NCBI GenBank assembly: GCA_016716405.1
Contig: JADJWK010000001.1
Span: forward strand, 1-64,000
Direction of reading: 5' to 3'
DNA from: Candidatus Melainabacteria bacterium
GTDB lineage: Bacteria; Cyanobacteriota; Vampirovibrionia; Obscuribacterales; Obscuribacteraceae
DNA: 64,000 nt
Shown: positions 51,641 through 60,564 of the stretch, piece after piece
How positions within the stretch are numbered: position 1 is the stretch's first letter
Layout: the number at the start of each line of letters is the position of its first letter
Position numbers and translations under genes: made by a program
The notes under the pieces: model-generated
The model's input: the letters and a program-made list of their open reading frames with translations, nothing else
The model's database searches: none
Told to the model about the DNA's origin: nothing

Positions 51641-52423
51641 CATATAGAACTTCTTGCTCGCTCCGGTCTGCTGGATGGAGACGACATTCTCGTATTCCGA
51701 AATAACAGACTCGACGTCGCCGTCCGCCACCATCTTGCCGTCGCTTATGAGAATTGCCGAGTTACAGTAGTTGCGCACAGCCTGCATGTCGTGAGTGACC
51801 AGTATCACGGTATTCGATGCTCTGGCGAGCTCATGTACATGTTGAGTACACTTGTGGACGAAACGCTTATCTCCGACAGCCAGAGCCTCGTCAATCAAAA
51901 GAATATCAGGCTTCACATTAGTTGCGCAAGCAAAAGCCAGCCGCACCACCATACCGCTGCTGTAAGTCTTGACCGGCTGATCGAAGAACTCTCCTATCTC
52001 GGCGAAGTCGGCTATGGCGTCCATACGCTCGTGCATCTCTTCTTCCGAGATTCCCAGGATCATCCCGAACAGCATGACATTCTCGCGACCGGTATATTCG
52101 GGCTGGAAGCCTGCTCCAAGCTCCAGGATGGCTGTCACTCTGCCACGGCGGATGATCTTGCCGGTGGTGGGCTTGAGGACGCCGGCGATCATCTGAAGCA
52201 GGGTCGACTTGCCCGATCCGTTAGGACCGAGAATCGCCGTACCATGGCGCTCAAACTTATAGCTGAAGTCCTCCAGAGCCCAGTATTCTCTGTGGAAGCA
52301 CTTGCGATTGCGAAAGACCAGCTCTTTCAAACGATCGGTGGGACGCTCGTATATATTGTGCCTTTTGGAGACGTTCTCCAGCTCGACCTGATATCTTTGG
52401 GCTTCTTCCACGCTGGGTACCAT
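51629..52423 (-). CDS. wzt: ABC transporter ATPase, Wzt/TagH-type polysaccharide exporter
   Basis: The 264-residue ATPase has Walker A GPNGSGKST (about residues 66-74), the signature YSSGMVVRLAFACA and Walker B ILLIDEALAVGD with its downstream His (VTHD). This is the Wzt/KpsT/TagH subtype that drives export of a lipid-linked polysaccharide across the inner membrane with Wzm. It ends shortly after the ATPase core, without the carbohydrate-binding C-terminal domain of long Wzt proteins. The permease is encoded divergently 160 bases away rather than in the same operon. A terminator overlaps its stop. Confidence 0.88.
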   Translation of the reverse strand: MVPSVEEAQRYQVELENVSKRHNIYERPTDRLKELVFRNRKCFHREYWALEDFSYKFERHGTAILGPNGSGKSTLLQMIAGVLKPTTGKIIRRGRVTAILELGAGFQPEYTGRENVMLFGMILGISEEEMHERMDAIADFAEIGEFFDQPVKTYSSGMVVRLAFACATNVKPDILLIDEALAVGDKRFVHKCTQHVHELARASNTVILVTHDMQAVRNYCNSAILISDGKMVADGDVESVISEYENVVSIQQTGASKKFYMPVS

Positions 52424-52583
52424 GACTGAGGAATTAGAGATGAAAGTTTAGAGACGCTTGATTCTACCGTCAGCGCCATCTCTTTGCAAGGCGACTTTCG
52501 AGCCTCAGTAAAAGGTTAACGAAAAAAGATAGAAAGAAATCAGTTTACCCCTTAGGATCTACCAGAGATATACAGGAAGCTTT

Positions 52584-53462
52584 ATGACCACCGCATTGAA
52601 AGAGCCGAAAATTCAGGAACTCGAAGTCCACAAAGTAGACGCCGTGGTCGCCGAGCAAGAATATTCAGCCCTGGCGAGCCTCCTGGCCCTGGGAAGCAAA
52701 CTCAGCCTGCTCCGCCTGATGGTCCAGAGAGACTTCATCGGCCGCTACAAGGGCTCCATGCTGGGAGCCCTCTGGCCTTTTCTCAATCCCCTGGGTCATA
52801 TGATCCTTTACACATTTCTGTTCAGTATCATCCTTAAAGTCCGTTTCACCTCCACCGGCAATGTCGGTGATTTCGCCATGTATCTAATGGCCGGTTACCT
52901 TCCCTGGACCGCCACCGGTGAAGCTCTTTCCATGGCCTCAAAGAAGATCCTGGATGAGCCGAACCTTGTGAAAAGAGTGGTATTCCCCCTGGAGCTCCTG
53001 CCCCTGATGGTGGCTATCTCCTCTTTCCTGAGCTGCGCGATAGCCCTGGGCCTGCTCGTAGTCTTCATCCTTGTGATGACTCACAATCTTCATATCACGA
53101 TGGTTCTGGTGCCCCTGGTCTTCCTCTCCCAGTTCCTGTTCACCGCCGGTCTCTGCTGGCTCCTGTCTGCCCTGGGGGTATTCTTGAGAGACATCCAGCA
53201 CTTCATCGCCCTGGCGCTTTCGGCATGGATGTACGCAACACCGATCATCTATCCCGCCGAGATGGTACCTGAATTTCTCAAGTTCACCCTCTGGATCAAT
53301 CCCATGGCCGGGATTATTCTCGACTACCGCCATCTCATGCTCGAAGGCAAATGGATGGATCCCTGGATGTATCTCTGTTACACCAGCATCTCCCTGGTCA
53401 CATTCCTGGGTGGCTATTATCTCTTCCACAAGATGAAGAGAAGCTTCGCGGATGTAGTCTAA
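52584..53462 (+). CDS. wzm: ABC-2-type permease, Wzm-like polysaccharide exporter
   Basis: The 292-residue protein has an N-terminal cytoplasmic part with RLMVQRDFIGRYKGSMLGALW, the conserved helix before the first membrane span, then six membrane segments, and WMYATPIIYPAEMVPEF and NPMAGIILDYRHLML as in Wzm/TagG. The permease pairs with the Wzt ATPase and forms the channel for the glycan in the inner membrane. AGGAAG precedes the ATG. It stands alone on the plus strand, divergent from wzt. Confidence 0.88.
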   Translation: MTTALKEPKIQELEVHKVDAVVAEQEYSALASLLALGSKLSLLRLMVQRDFIGRYKGSMLGALWPFLNPLGHMILYTFLFSIILKVRFTSTGNVGDFAMYLMAGYLPWTATGEALSMASKKILDEPNLVKRVVFPLELLPLMVAISSFLSCAIALGLLVVFILVMTHNLHITMVLVPLVFLSQFLFTAGLCWLLSALGVFLRDIQHFIALALSAWMYATPIIYPAEMVPEFLKFTLWINPMAGIILDYRHLMLEGKWMDPWMYLCYTSISLVTFLGGYYLFHKMKRSFADVV

Positions 53463-53554
53463 TCAGTCTAAATCGAATTTCCCGGCAGCGTCGTCACGAT
53501 GCGGTCACGCACGGAGGCTAGCATGAGGTATCCTTGCCCGGGCTCTGCGAAAGA

Positions 53555-53917
53555 ATGGACTTCAAGAGACAGATCAAGACCACACACCTGGAGATCAACT
53601 GCCTGGGAGCTTCGACCAGCGATCTCGACCAGGGTCTGGACTGCCTGGATCGGGTCAAGCTGATGCGGGAGGCTGTCACAGGAGCCTACAGTGAGCAGCT
53701 CGGGCGGATCGAAGCAGGTGCGGTTCGGGACCTGGCTCATTCCGACTTCAACGATTCCATTCTCGATTTTATCGAGAAGGAGGACTCGCCAGTCAGCAGG
53801 TTGCTCAAGAGCGTCGGGATCATGGACGATTCTCTGGAGTCTCGCCTGAAAAGATTCGGAGCCGGTCTGAGCGACAAGCTCGGCGTGAACATCGATAGGC
53901 AGAGGCTGCCTTATTAG
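53555..53917 (+). CDS. Hypothetical protein
   Basis: A 120-residue frame starting MDFKRQIKTTHLEINCLG has a balanced, charged composition with likely helices (YSEQLGRIEAGAVRDLAH, DSLESRLKRFGAGLSDKLG), which suggests real coding. I do not recognise the family. It fills the gap between wzm and a convergent methyltransferase. The upstream GGAGG-ATG at 53523 is in another frame, so the start is uncertain; TTG 53534 is an in-frame alternative. A longer frame on the other strand reads partly through the methyltransferase and looks like a shadow. Confidence 0.45.
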   Translation: MDFKRQIKTTHLEINCLGASTSDLDQGLDCLDRVKLMREAVTGAYSEQLGRIEAGAVRDLAHSDFNDSILDFIEKEDSPVSRLLKSVGIMDDSLESRLKRFGAGLSDKLGVNIDRQRLPY

Positions 53918-53921
53918 AGGC

Positions 53922-54878
53922 TTACTTGCGCTCGAATACGATGATATTGCCGCTGGGCTCTCTGAGCTTGGATACAGGATAGGCAGGATCCGGATCGTTG
54001 CGGAAATAGGTCTTGCCCGCCTGATCGCCGAAGAGCTCCAGGACATCGTCGGTGCTCTCGCACTGCTTCTCGACCCGGCTATCGCCTTCGCTATAGCGGA
54101 TGTAAGAGCGGTAATCCAGAGACACGGCAAGGAGACCGCCGGGCTTGCAGACTCTGAGCATCTCTCTTGCGGCGACTTTATTCTCGTCCGAGTAAGAGAT
54201 CACCCAACCGCATACGATGATATCGAACTCACCATCGGCATAGGGCAGGTCATGCATGTCGCCGACATCGATGGTATCCGAATAGGAGAACAGATCCACC
54301 GAGCGGATGTTCTTGGGATCGAATCCATAAGAAACATACTGGATGTTCTCCATCTCGGTGCGCGGCCCGATGATGAGCACCCTCAAGTTAGCGCGGTTGA
54401 GATAAACACGATCGATGGCGAGGAGTGGGAAGAGTAGGCGGCTGGGCCTTTCGATAACCACGAAATTGTTCTTCTTGAGCTCCCAGAGATTGTAGTCGAG
54501 GCTGCCGGGATGGACTTTCTCTGGATCGGCCTCGCAAATGCGGCTGAGCTTGTCGGCACAGGCATTGAAACGACCCAGGGCGAGGGCGCGGCGCACCGTA
54601 TCGATGCGGGCCACCTGCTCGGGGTGTACTTTAATAAGCTCGATGAGCTCTTCTCGAATCGCCTCGACATTGGCGGGAGTGAGAGCCAGACCGAGCTCGC
54701 CTTGCTGACCCAGGGTCTCCATGGTCTCGCGCTCATCGGCGGGACGGTCCACGGCACCGACTTTGTTGGCCACCGAATCCAGCCTGGTCTCTATCCGGTT
54801 CAGTCTTTCATAGATACCGGGGATCAATTTGATGATCCGGCTGAGCGATGCTGCTTTGTTGACGATACTGGTGGTCAT
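53922..54878 (-). CDS. Class I SAM methyltransferase with N-terminal helical extension
   Basis: The product of 318 residues has a helical N-terminal half (about residues 1-120, including ERLNRIETRLDSVANKVG) and a methyltransferase half with LRVLIIGPRTEMENI (a variant motif I), HDLPYADGEFDIIVCGWVI (motif II-like) and MLRVCKPGGLLAVSLDY. The SAM motif GPRTE replaces the usual GxGxG. ATG 54878 follows GGGAG by five bases. The PhyH-type gene precedes it by 33 bases on the same strand, and the two may modify the same sugar or lipid. Substrate unknown. Confidence 0.75.
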   Translation of the reverse strand: MTTSIVNKAASLSRIIKLIPGIYERLNRIETRLDSVANKVGAVDRPADERETMETLGQQGELGLALTPANVEAIREELIELIKVHPEQVARIDTVRRALALGRFNACADKLSRICEADPEKVHPGSLDYNLWELKKNNFVVIERPSRLLFPLLAIDRVYLNRANLRVLIIGPRTEMENIQYVSYGFDPKNIRSVDLFSYSDTIDVGDMHDLPYADGEFDIIVCGWVISYSDENKVAAREMLRVCKPGGLLAVSLDYRSYIRYSEGDSRVEKQCESTDDVLELFGDQAGKTYFRNDPDPAYPVSKLREPSGNIIVFERK

Positions 54879-54911
54879 TTCCACTCCCTCATTGCGTGCT
54901 ATCTCTATTCT

Positions 54912-55949
54912 CTAGACTGTGGCAAGGACTTTCTCGGTCGCCTCGCTGACATCGTAAGCGCAGGTGATACGCGGATCGCTGGCGACTGCCGCTCTCATCG
55001 CATCACTTCTCACCTTCAAATCCACTCGCGGATAAGTCTGACCGAAAAGCGAGCTCGACATGCTCGACAGAAAGATCAGACGGTTGCCCCGGGTAGGCAT
55101 CTTGGCCTTGTGCAGGCCGCGCCCGTCCACAGCCATGATCGTGCCTCTCGGTCCGTTGATCTCGACATGATCCTCGGGACCGTAATACTCGGCCACCTCT
55201 TCGTCGGTGAAACGGCGATCCTGCAAAAACCGGCGCGGCTTGCGCTTATGCGAGCCCCGGATGAAGCAGTGAGGACCGTCCTCCGGACCGACATCGGTGA
55301 CATAGAGAAAGAAATTCAGGAATTTGAACCGGTCCATATCGAAGTGATATTGCTGAGCCAGTCTCGGGTTCGGGGTCTGGCAACCATACGGGGTGGTCCA
55401 CCACATATGGACATTGCAGTAAGAGGCCTGAGACTTGAAATAACCCGAGGCAATCTCGAGAAGCACCGGATCAGCCATGATGTCCTGGGCTACAGGGTTA
55501 TCGATGGTATCGCCCTGAGCGAAGCGATAAATGGCCGCTTTCGGATCGGCGACATCGAAATAGCCTTTCTGATCTACTTCCTGATACGCCTCTCCTTCCA
55601 TGGAAGCCGGCACCGTCAAAGAATAATCGTAGATAGCATCGAGCATCGACTCCGGCACTCTTTCAGGGAAGACGTAATAACCATCGCGATTGATACTGTC
55701 TACAGCCTTCGACACACCAGCTTCGTCAAAGGTCTTGAACAAGCTCCGGGAAAGGGGAGGAAGCTTGCGCCGCCGATGGGACATGCCGTAGAGCATCTGC
55801 CAGACATCGTTGAACCAGCCGTCGGTCTGCACGTAGAGCTGACGCATAGCCAGATAGGCCGGCTCGGGTGTGGCGCCGGTGGCCTCGAATACTTTGAACC
55901 CGTCCCAACACTCTTTGATCAACGCAGCTTTTTGCGTCAATGTGCTCAT
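54912..55949 (-). CDS. PhyH-family 2-oxoglutarate/Fe(II) dioxygenase-like protein
   Basis: The product of 345 residues starts MSTLTQKAALIKECW at ATG 55949, with GAGGACGG upstream. It shows INRDGYYVFPERVP, the iron-binding His-x-Asp in QYHFDMDRFKFLNFF, EDGPHCFIRGSHK, and the distal His in GRGLHKAKMP with Arg in GNRLIF. This is the phytanoyl-CoA-dioxygenase-like set of residues, so it should be an active hydroxylase of a lipid, sugar or small molecule. It is paired with a methyltransferase. The presence in a glycan locus suggests hydroxylation of a sugar or lipid carrier, but this is inference. Confidence 0.8.
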   Translation of the reverse strand: MSTLTQKAALIKECWDGFKVFEATGATPEPAYLAMRQLYVQTDGWFNDVWQMLYGMSHRRRKLPPLSRSLFKTFDEAGVSKAVDSINRDGYYVFPERVPESMLDAIYDYSLTVPASMEGEAYQEVDQKGYFDVADPKAAIYRFAQGDTIDNPVAQDIMADPVLLEIASGYFKSQASYCNVHMWWTTPYGCQTPNPRLAQQYHFDMDRFKFLNFFLYVTDVGPEDGPHCFIRGSHKRKPRRFLQDRRFTDEEVAEYYGPEDHVEINGPRGTIMAVDGRGLHKAKMPTRGNRLIFLSSMSSSLFGQTYPRVDLKVRSDAMRAAVASDPRITCAYDVSEATEKVLATV

Positions 55950-56042
55950 TTGCCGTCCTCGCGATAAAAAGTAGCGACCCGAGATCGTAACAACTGGCTC
56001 CTGCGCCTGCATGAGAAACTTGCCAGGATCTCAAGGATCGAA

Positions 56043-58460
56043 ATGGGCGACAGGAAGAAAAATGTAACCAGCAAGACCGGATATCATCTCCGAAACACGT
56101 TTCGGGACCATTCATCATCCGGAAGAGCCTACGCATTGACCGACTCAACGCCGAATTCTGCTGATTCTCCAGTTCTGGTATTAGTGTTGCCGTTCGTGTC
56201 GGCAATCTTCACGAGCGCCGTGCTTCTCTTCCTGGTCGAGCCTCTGGCAGGCAGGCTGGTGCTCCCTCTTTTCGGGGGCTCGCCATCGGTATGGAATACA
56301 TGTATGGTCTTTTTCCAGATAGTTCTCCTTGCCGCCTATGCTTATGCGCACCTCTTGAGCACCAGAGCAAGCCTCCGGTCTCAAATGATCATCCACTGCG
56401 CTGTTCTAGCGGCAGCAGCCGTGTGCCTGCCGGTCCGTCTTCCCTGGGTGCCCGAGACAGGGCCCTGTCCAGTGGCTCGCCTTCTTATATCGCTGACAGC
56501 CAGCATCGGTCCCCTTTTTTTCGCCATATCGGCCACCAATCCGCTCATGCAAAGCTGGTTCAGCCGCCTTGGAACAGCCTTTTCGCGAGATCCATATGGC
56601 CTGTACGCAGCAAGCAATCTCGGAAGCCTGATTGGCGTACTTTCTTATCCGCTCTTCATCCAGCATGTGCTCTCCCTCGAATCACAGGGAATCATGATTG
56701 CCTTTGGCTACGGGCTTTTGGCACTCTTTATATTGACATGCGGTTGTTATTGCTATTGTCATAGTTATACGGATCACCCGCCGCCGTCGGTCAGAGAGCC
56801 AGCCGGCAGGCTTAACGGATGGAGACAGGCGAGATGGATCTTGCTTGCCGCCATGCCGGCAAGCCTGATGCTCGGTCTGACGACCTATGTCACAAGCGAT
56901 ATGGCGTCGGTGCCATTGTTCTGGGCTGTGCCCCTGGCTATCTATCTCACCTCTTTCATACTGATGTTCTCGAGCCTGGCAAGCCCGGCTCTCAAGCTGT
57001 CGAGATTGATCATGCCCTTCAGCGCCATCGCCAGCCTGGCTCTCTTGACCAGCTCCGAGGCCCTGGAATCATACCGGCTGTGCCAGAGCACGGTATTGAC
57101 CGGCCTTGGAGCGCATCTTCTAGCCTTTCTCGCTCTCTGCTGCGTCTGTCACGGCGAAATTTACAGGGACAGACCTTCCACCGGGCATCTCACGAGCTTC
57201 TATATGCTCATAGCTCTGGGGGGCGTGCTGGGAAGCTCTCTGAATTGTTTTGCCGCCCCGGTCCTTTTCGATTCTCCTCTCGAGTACCCGCTTGTACTGG
57301 TTCTGGCTATCATTTTCTTGAGCGATCCGCCCGGACGCATCATTGCAGACAACGACAAGAGACCTCTGCAACCCGACGACCGCGGGCTCTCCCGGAGTCT
57401 CAGGCTGGCGCGGCCATTATTTTTCAAGGCAATCGCAGTCCTTGTTATCGGCACAATCGCCCATTGGCTCGAGCCCTGGATACGATCGAGCTTGAGCATG
57501 CTTGATCCGCAGGCGCGAATTCTCGCTCTGGCTGCCTGGATTTTCGGGCCGGCTCTTCTATTGATCTCGGCTCTATGCGCCAGCGCCACTGAATACAGGC
57601 TATTGCTCGCGGTCCTGCTTGTAATCGCGATTCAACGATACTGCTTTGTCGATTCGAGCACTGTCAGGCAGAGCCGAAACTTCTTCGGTTGCATGAGCCT
57701 GCGCCTCAATGAAAGCGGCGACAAGATCGAACAATGGAGCGGTCCGACGCGCCACGGGCAGCAATCCACCGATCCATGGAAACGCGACGAGGCGATGACA
57801 TACTATTCTCCGACCGGGCCGGGAGGCTCGGTTCTGACCGAGTTGACCGGAGACGAAAGGGGCCGGGCAATCGCGGTAATCGGACTGGGTGTCGGCACCC
57901 TCGCCTCTTATGCGGATAAGGGCGACTCGCTGACTTTCTACGAGATTAATCCGGATGTGATCGAGGTGGCTGACAAGCCTTTCTATTTCACCTATCTTCG
58001 TGCCGCTCGAAACCGGGGAGCAGAGATAAACATCATCGAAGGCGACGGCAGATTGAAAATCGGAGAAGCCCCGGATCGGTCCTTCGACATAATCGTACTG
58101 GATGCATTCAGCTCCGATTTCATCCCGACCCATCTGCTCACCAGAGAAGCAATCGCCGTCTACAAGAGCAAGTTGAAGGACGACGGTCTGATCCTGTTTC
58201 ATTTGAGCAACAAGTATTATGACCTGAGCCCTGTTATCGCTCGGACAGCCGCAGAGTCGGGTCTACTGTCGGCAAGACTGAACGATACTCAGAGCAACTC
58301 CGAGAAAGACTCCAGCGAGTGGCTAGCAGCTACCGGCAATGACGAGTTCTTCCTGATGCTCACCGGCAAACTGGGTTTCGAATATGTTCCGGAGAACATG
58401 GAAAAACGTCCATGGTCGGACGACTTCTGCGATCCGCTCGAGCACCTGCGCCAGCGTTAA
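56043..58460 (+). CDS. Membrane protein with spermidine-synthase-like C-terminal domain
   Basis: The 805-residue protein has about 12 or more membrane helices (residues 45-535) and then a soluble domain from about 600 with AVIGLGVGTLASYA (SAM/dcSAM-binding loop), LTFYEINPDVIEVA, GDGRLKI and FDIIVLDAFSSDFIP, LFHLSNKY, as in spermidine synthases. Such fused MFS-like/SpeE proteins are widespread but of unproven function; a polyamine or methyl transfer at the membrane is possible. An AGGA precedes the ATG. It is not obviously linked to the glycan genes around. Confidence 0.78.
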   Translation: MGDRKKNVTSKTGYHLRNTFRDHSSSGRAYALTDSTPNSADSPVLVLVLPFVSAIFTSAVLLFLVEPLAGRLVLPLFGGSPSVWNTCMVFFQIVLLAAYAYAHLLSTRASLRSQMIIHCAVLAAAAVCLPVRLPWVPETGPCPVARLLISLTASIGPLFFAISATNPLMQSWFSRLGTAFSRDPYGLYAASNLGSLIGVLSYPLFIQHVLSLESQGIMIAFGYGLLALFILTCGCYCYCHSYTDHPPPSVREPAGRLNGWRQARWILLAAMPASLMLGLTTYVTSDMASVPLFWAVPLAIYLTSFILMFSSLASPALKLSRLIMPFSAIASLALLTSSEALESYRLCQSTVLTGLGAHLLAFLALCCVCHGEIYRDRPSTGHLTSFYMLIALGGVLGSSLNCFAAPVLFDSPLEYPLVLVLAIIFLSDPPGRIIADNDKRPLQPDDRGLSRSLRLARPLFFKAIAVLVIGTIAHWLEPWIRSSLSMLDPQARILALAAWIFGPALLLISALCASATEYRLLLAVLLVIAIQRYCFVDSSTVRQSRNFFGCMSLRLNESGDKIEQWSGPTRHGQQSTDPWKRDEAMTYYSPTGPGGSVLTELTGDERGRAIAVIGLGVGTLASYADKGDSLTFYEINPDVIEVADKPFYFTYLRAARNRGAEINIIEGDGRLKIGEAPDRSFDIIVLDAFSSDFIPTHLLTREAIAVYKSKLKDDGLILFHLSNKYYDLSPVIARTAAESGLLSARLNDTQSNSEKDSSEWLAATGNDEFFLMLTGKLGFEYVPENMEKRPWSDDFCDPLEHLRQR

Positions 58461-58550
58461 TTGATTCGAGAGCTCATTAGACAATTATCAATGTAACGAT
58501 ACTGAAACCGATCCCATGGTCCGCCGGGCTCTTTAACCTAAAATCAGCGC

Positions 58551-60047
58551 ATGCGCATATGTCTGATCTCTCGCGAATTTCCCCCGGACACCGGCTGGGG
58601 TGGCATCGGCACTTTCGTGCACGACCTCGCCCTGGGTCTCAAAGAAATCGGTCAGGACGTAGAGGTCATCGCCCTCTCCAGAGACGGCAGCGACTCGGTT
58701 CAAGACTATCAGGGAGTGCCTGTCCACAGGGTCGCTGTGGACGAATCCCTGGAGCAATACCAGATGCTCCTGTCTGTAGTTCCCTACAGCCACAGCCTGA
58801 TGAAAGCCCTCTGGTCCCTGCACCGCAAGTTCCTGGAGCTCAACGACGCAAACCGCTTCGATATAGTGGAAGTCCCCGAGATGTTCGGCGAGGGAATCTT
58901 TCTTGCCCTCTCCAAACAATGCCCTCTTGTAGTCCGGCTCTATACGCCCCATTTCAAATTCATCGACGACCGCCTCCATCTCATCGACGATTCATTCGAT
59001 CACCAGCTGCTCAGCCTCATCGAGCGTGTCACCCTGCTCGAGGCCGATGTCGTCACCAGCCCCAGCGCCGATCTCGGCGACTATGTCAGCCAGGCTGTCG
59101 GCTTCCAGCCCGATGAGATGCTGGTGGTTCGGGGTCTCATCGATACCGATCGTTTCTGCCCCGTGGGTCCCCGGGCTCTACCCGAGGACGGTGTGCTCAA
59201 AGCTATATTCGTAGGCAGGCTCGAGGAGCGCAAAGGCGTCTATCAGCTCGTGAGGGCGATACCGCAGGTAGTGAGCCGCTTCAAGAATATTCGTTTCTAT
59301 TTCATCGGCAACGACACGAAAACAGCTCGAAATGGCGGCTCGGTCCTGGAAGAGCTGAAAGCCGAGCTGGCTCGAAACGGCTGCAGCGAGTATGCAGTTT
59401 TCACGGGGCCCGTACCCCATGCCAGCATGCCCGAATATTTCCGCTCGGCGGATATCTTCGTCCTGCCGTCTCTCTACGACAACGCGCCTCTCACCTGCCT
59501 GGAGGCGATCAGCTCCGGAACCGCCCTGGTCGGCACCTCCGCCGGGGGCATGAAAGAGTATGTAGTCTCCGGAGAATCCGGCAGCATTGTTCCTCCGGCA
59601 GATGTAGAAGCGCTTGCCGGCGCCCTTCTAGAGCTTCTGGAAAACGACGACAAACGCAAGTCTTATGGAGTGGAGGCGAGAAAACGCGCCCTGGAGCTCT
59701 ATGACCGAAAGATCACCGCCGCCAAATCAGTGGAGCTCTATAAGCTGGCTGCCGCCAATTTCGAGGTAAGGCGCCGGACCGCTCTTTATCGCAAAGATAG
59801 CGAAGGTCTTTTGAGCAGCGCCGAAGATGTCTTCAGGGCTTTCGACCAGATGGTCTACAAGCTTCTGTATAAGCGCTCCCTGCGCTTCCGCCTGAGCTAC
59901 TGGTTCCATATGCTCAAAGACAGACCGCGACTCTTTGCCGGCAATGTCCTGGTGGGCGCCGGGGAGACCCTGTCCCGACTTTTCGGGCGTAAAGAGCCCC
60001 CGGCGCAGATCGCCCGCCTGAAAGAACGATTGAAAACCGGCCGCTGA
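58551..60047 (+). CDS. GT4 family glycosyltransferase
   Basis: The 498-residue protein starts MRICLISREFPPDTGWGG, then has VVRLYTPHFKF, VTSPSADLGDYV, LKAIFVGRLEERKGVYQLV, ADIFVLPSLYDNAPLTCLEA (the E-x7-E donor motif region) and GTSAGGMKEYVVSGESG. It is a complete GT-B/GT4 enzyme and a paralogue of the partial gene at 1-456. The tail (about residues 420-498) is basic and helical. It is followed by hicB, with no clear operon link. Substrates unknown. Confidence 0.88.
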   Translation: MRICLISREFPPDTGWGGIGTFVHDLALGLKEIGQDVEVIALSRDGSDSVQDYQGVPVHRVAVDESLEQYQMLLSVVPYSHSLMKALWSLHRKFLELNDANRFDIVEVPEMFGEGIFLALSKQCPLVVRLYTPHFKFIDDRLHLIDDSFDHQLLSLIERVTLLEADVVTSPSADLGDYVSQAVGFQPDEMLVVRGLIDTDRFCPVGPRALPEDGVLKAIFVGRLEERKGVYQLVRAIPQVVSRFKNIRFYFIGNDTKTARNGGSVLEELKAELARNGCSEYAVFTGPVPHASMPEYFRSADIFVLPSLYDNAPLTCLEAISSGTALVGTSAGGMKEYVVSGESGSIVPPADVEALAGALLELLENDDKRKSYGVEARKRALELYDRKITAAKSVELYKLAAANFEVRRRTALYRKDSEGLLSSAEDVFRAFDQMVYKLLYKRSLRFRLSYWFHMLKDRPRLFAGNVLVGAGETLSRLFGRKEPPAQIARLKERLKTGR

Positions 60048-60095
60048 CGCGTTTACCCCGCCATGCAATAATGGGAAAATCGAAGGAATTCTTGA

Positions 60096-60305
60096 ATGAA
60101 AAGAAAGTTCACAGCAACGGTTTGGCAGGAAGGCGACTGGCATGTAGCCCAGTGCATTGAAGTAGACGTGGTAAGCCAGGGCGAAACCGAGCAAGAAGCG
60201 CTTAAAAACTTGGCTGAAGCAATTCAGCTTTACTTCGAAGAACCAACAAGTACCGCTTCTACGTCAAAGATAATGACTGTAGAGGTCGAGATTGGTGCCG
60301 CTTAG
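60096..60305 (+). CDS. hicB: HicB-type antitoxin
   Basis: The 69-residue protein is a HicB-like partial RNase-H fold: KFTATVWQEGDWHVAQCIEV, SQGETEQEALKNLAEAI, LYFEE. It lacks an added DNA-binding domain. Its job is to bind and block HicA. AAGGA lies about nine bases before the ATG. Its end overlaps the hicA start. The order is antitoxin first, the opposite of the canonical hicAB order but common in hicBA pairs. Confidence 0.85.
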   Translation: MKRKFTATVWQEGDWHVAQCIEVDVVSQGETEQEALKNLAEAIQLYFEEPTSTASTSKIMTVEVEIGAA

Positions 60306-60516
60306 ACCGCTGCCTTACCGCGAAGTAAAACGAAAGTTAGAGGCGGCTGGTTTTCGCATCATCAGTCAATCAGGAAGCCACGTCAAATTTACAAAGCAAA
60401 CAGAGACGGGAACGCTTATTACAATCATCCCTGTACACAGAGAGATTGCCATCGGCACGCTGCGCGGAATCTTGAGGCAAGCAGGATTGACACCGGAGGT
60501 GTTCGAGAGCCTTTGA
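60295..60516 (+). CDS. hicA: HicA-type mRNA interferase toxin
   Basis: The 73-residue protein has the dsRBD-like fold of HicA/YcfA: PLPYREVKRKLEAAGF, SQSGSHVKFTKQ with the catalytic His, and VHREIAIGTLRGILRQAG. It cleaves mRNA when freed from HicB. The start is GTG 60295 (or TTG 60292), after GAGGTCGAG; by comparison with relatives GTG gives the better N-terminus (MPLRPLPYREV). It overlaps hicB by 11 bases, so they are coupled. The catalytic His is intact, so the pair is probably active. Confidence 0.85.
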   Translation: MPLRPLPYREVKRKLEAAGFRIISQSGSHVKFTKQTETGTLITIIPVHREIAIGTLRGILRQAGLTPEVFESL

Positions 60517-60564
60517 AATGGGCTCTCGAATTGCCGATTCCGCAACGCTCTGCGGCACTCACAG

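Noticed and set aside
53468..54130. A 220-codon minus-strand frame
   Set aside because: Half of it overlaps the methyltransferase in another frame, and it has no ribosome-binding site; the plus-strand frame at 53555 is more protein-like.
54510..55967. A 485-codon plus-strand frame
   Set aside because: It runs antisense through a clear methyltransferase and a PhyH-type gene, both with motifs and ribosome-binding sites.
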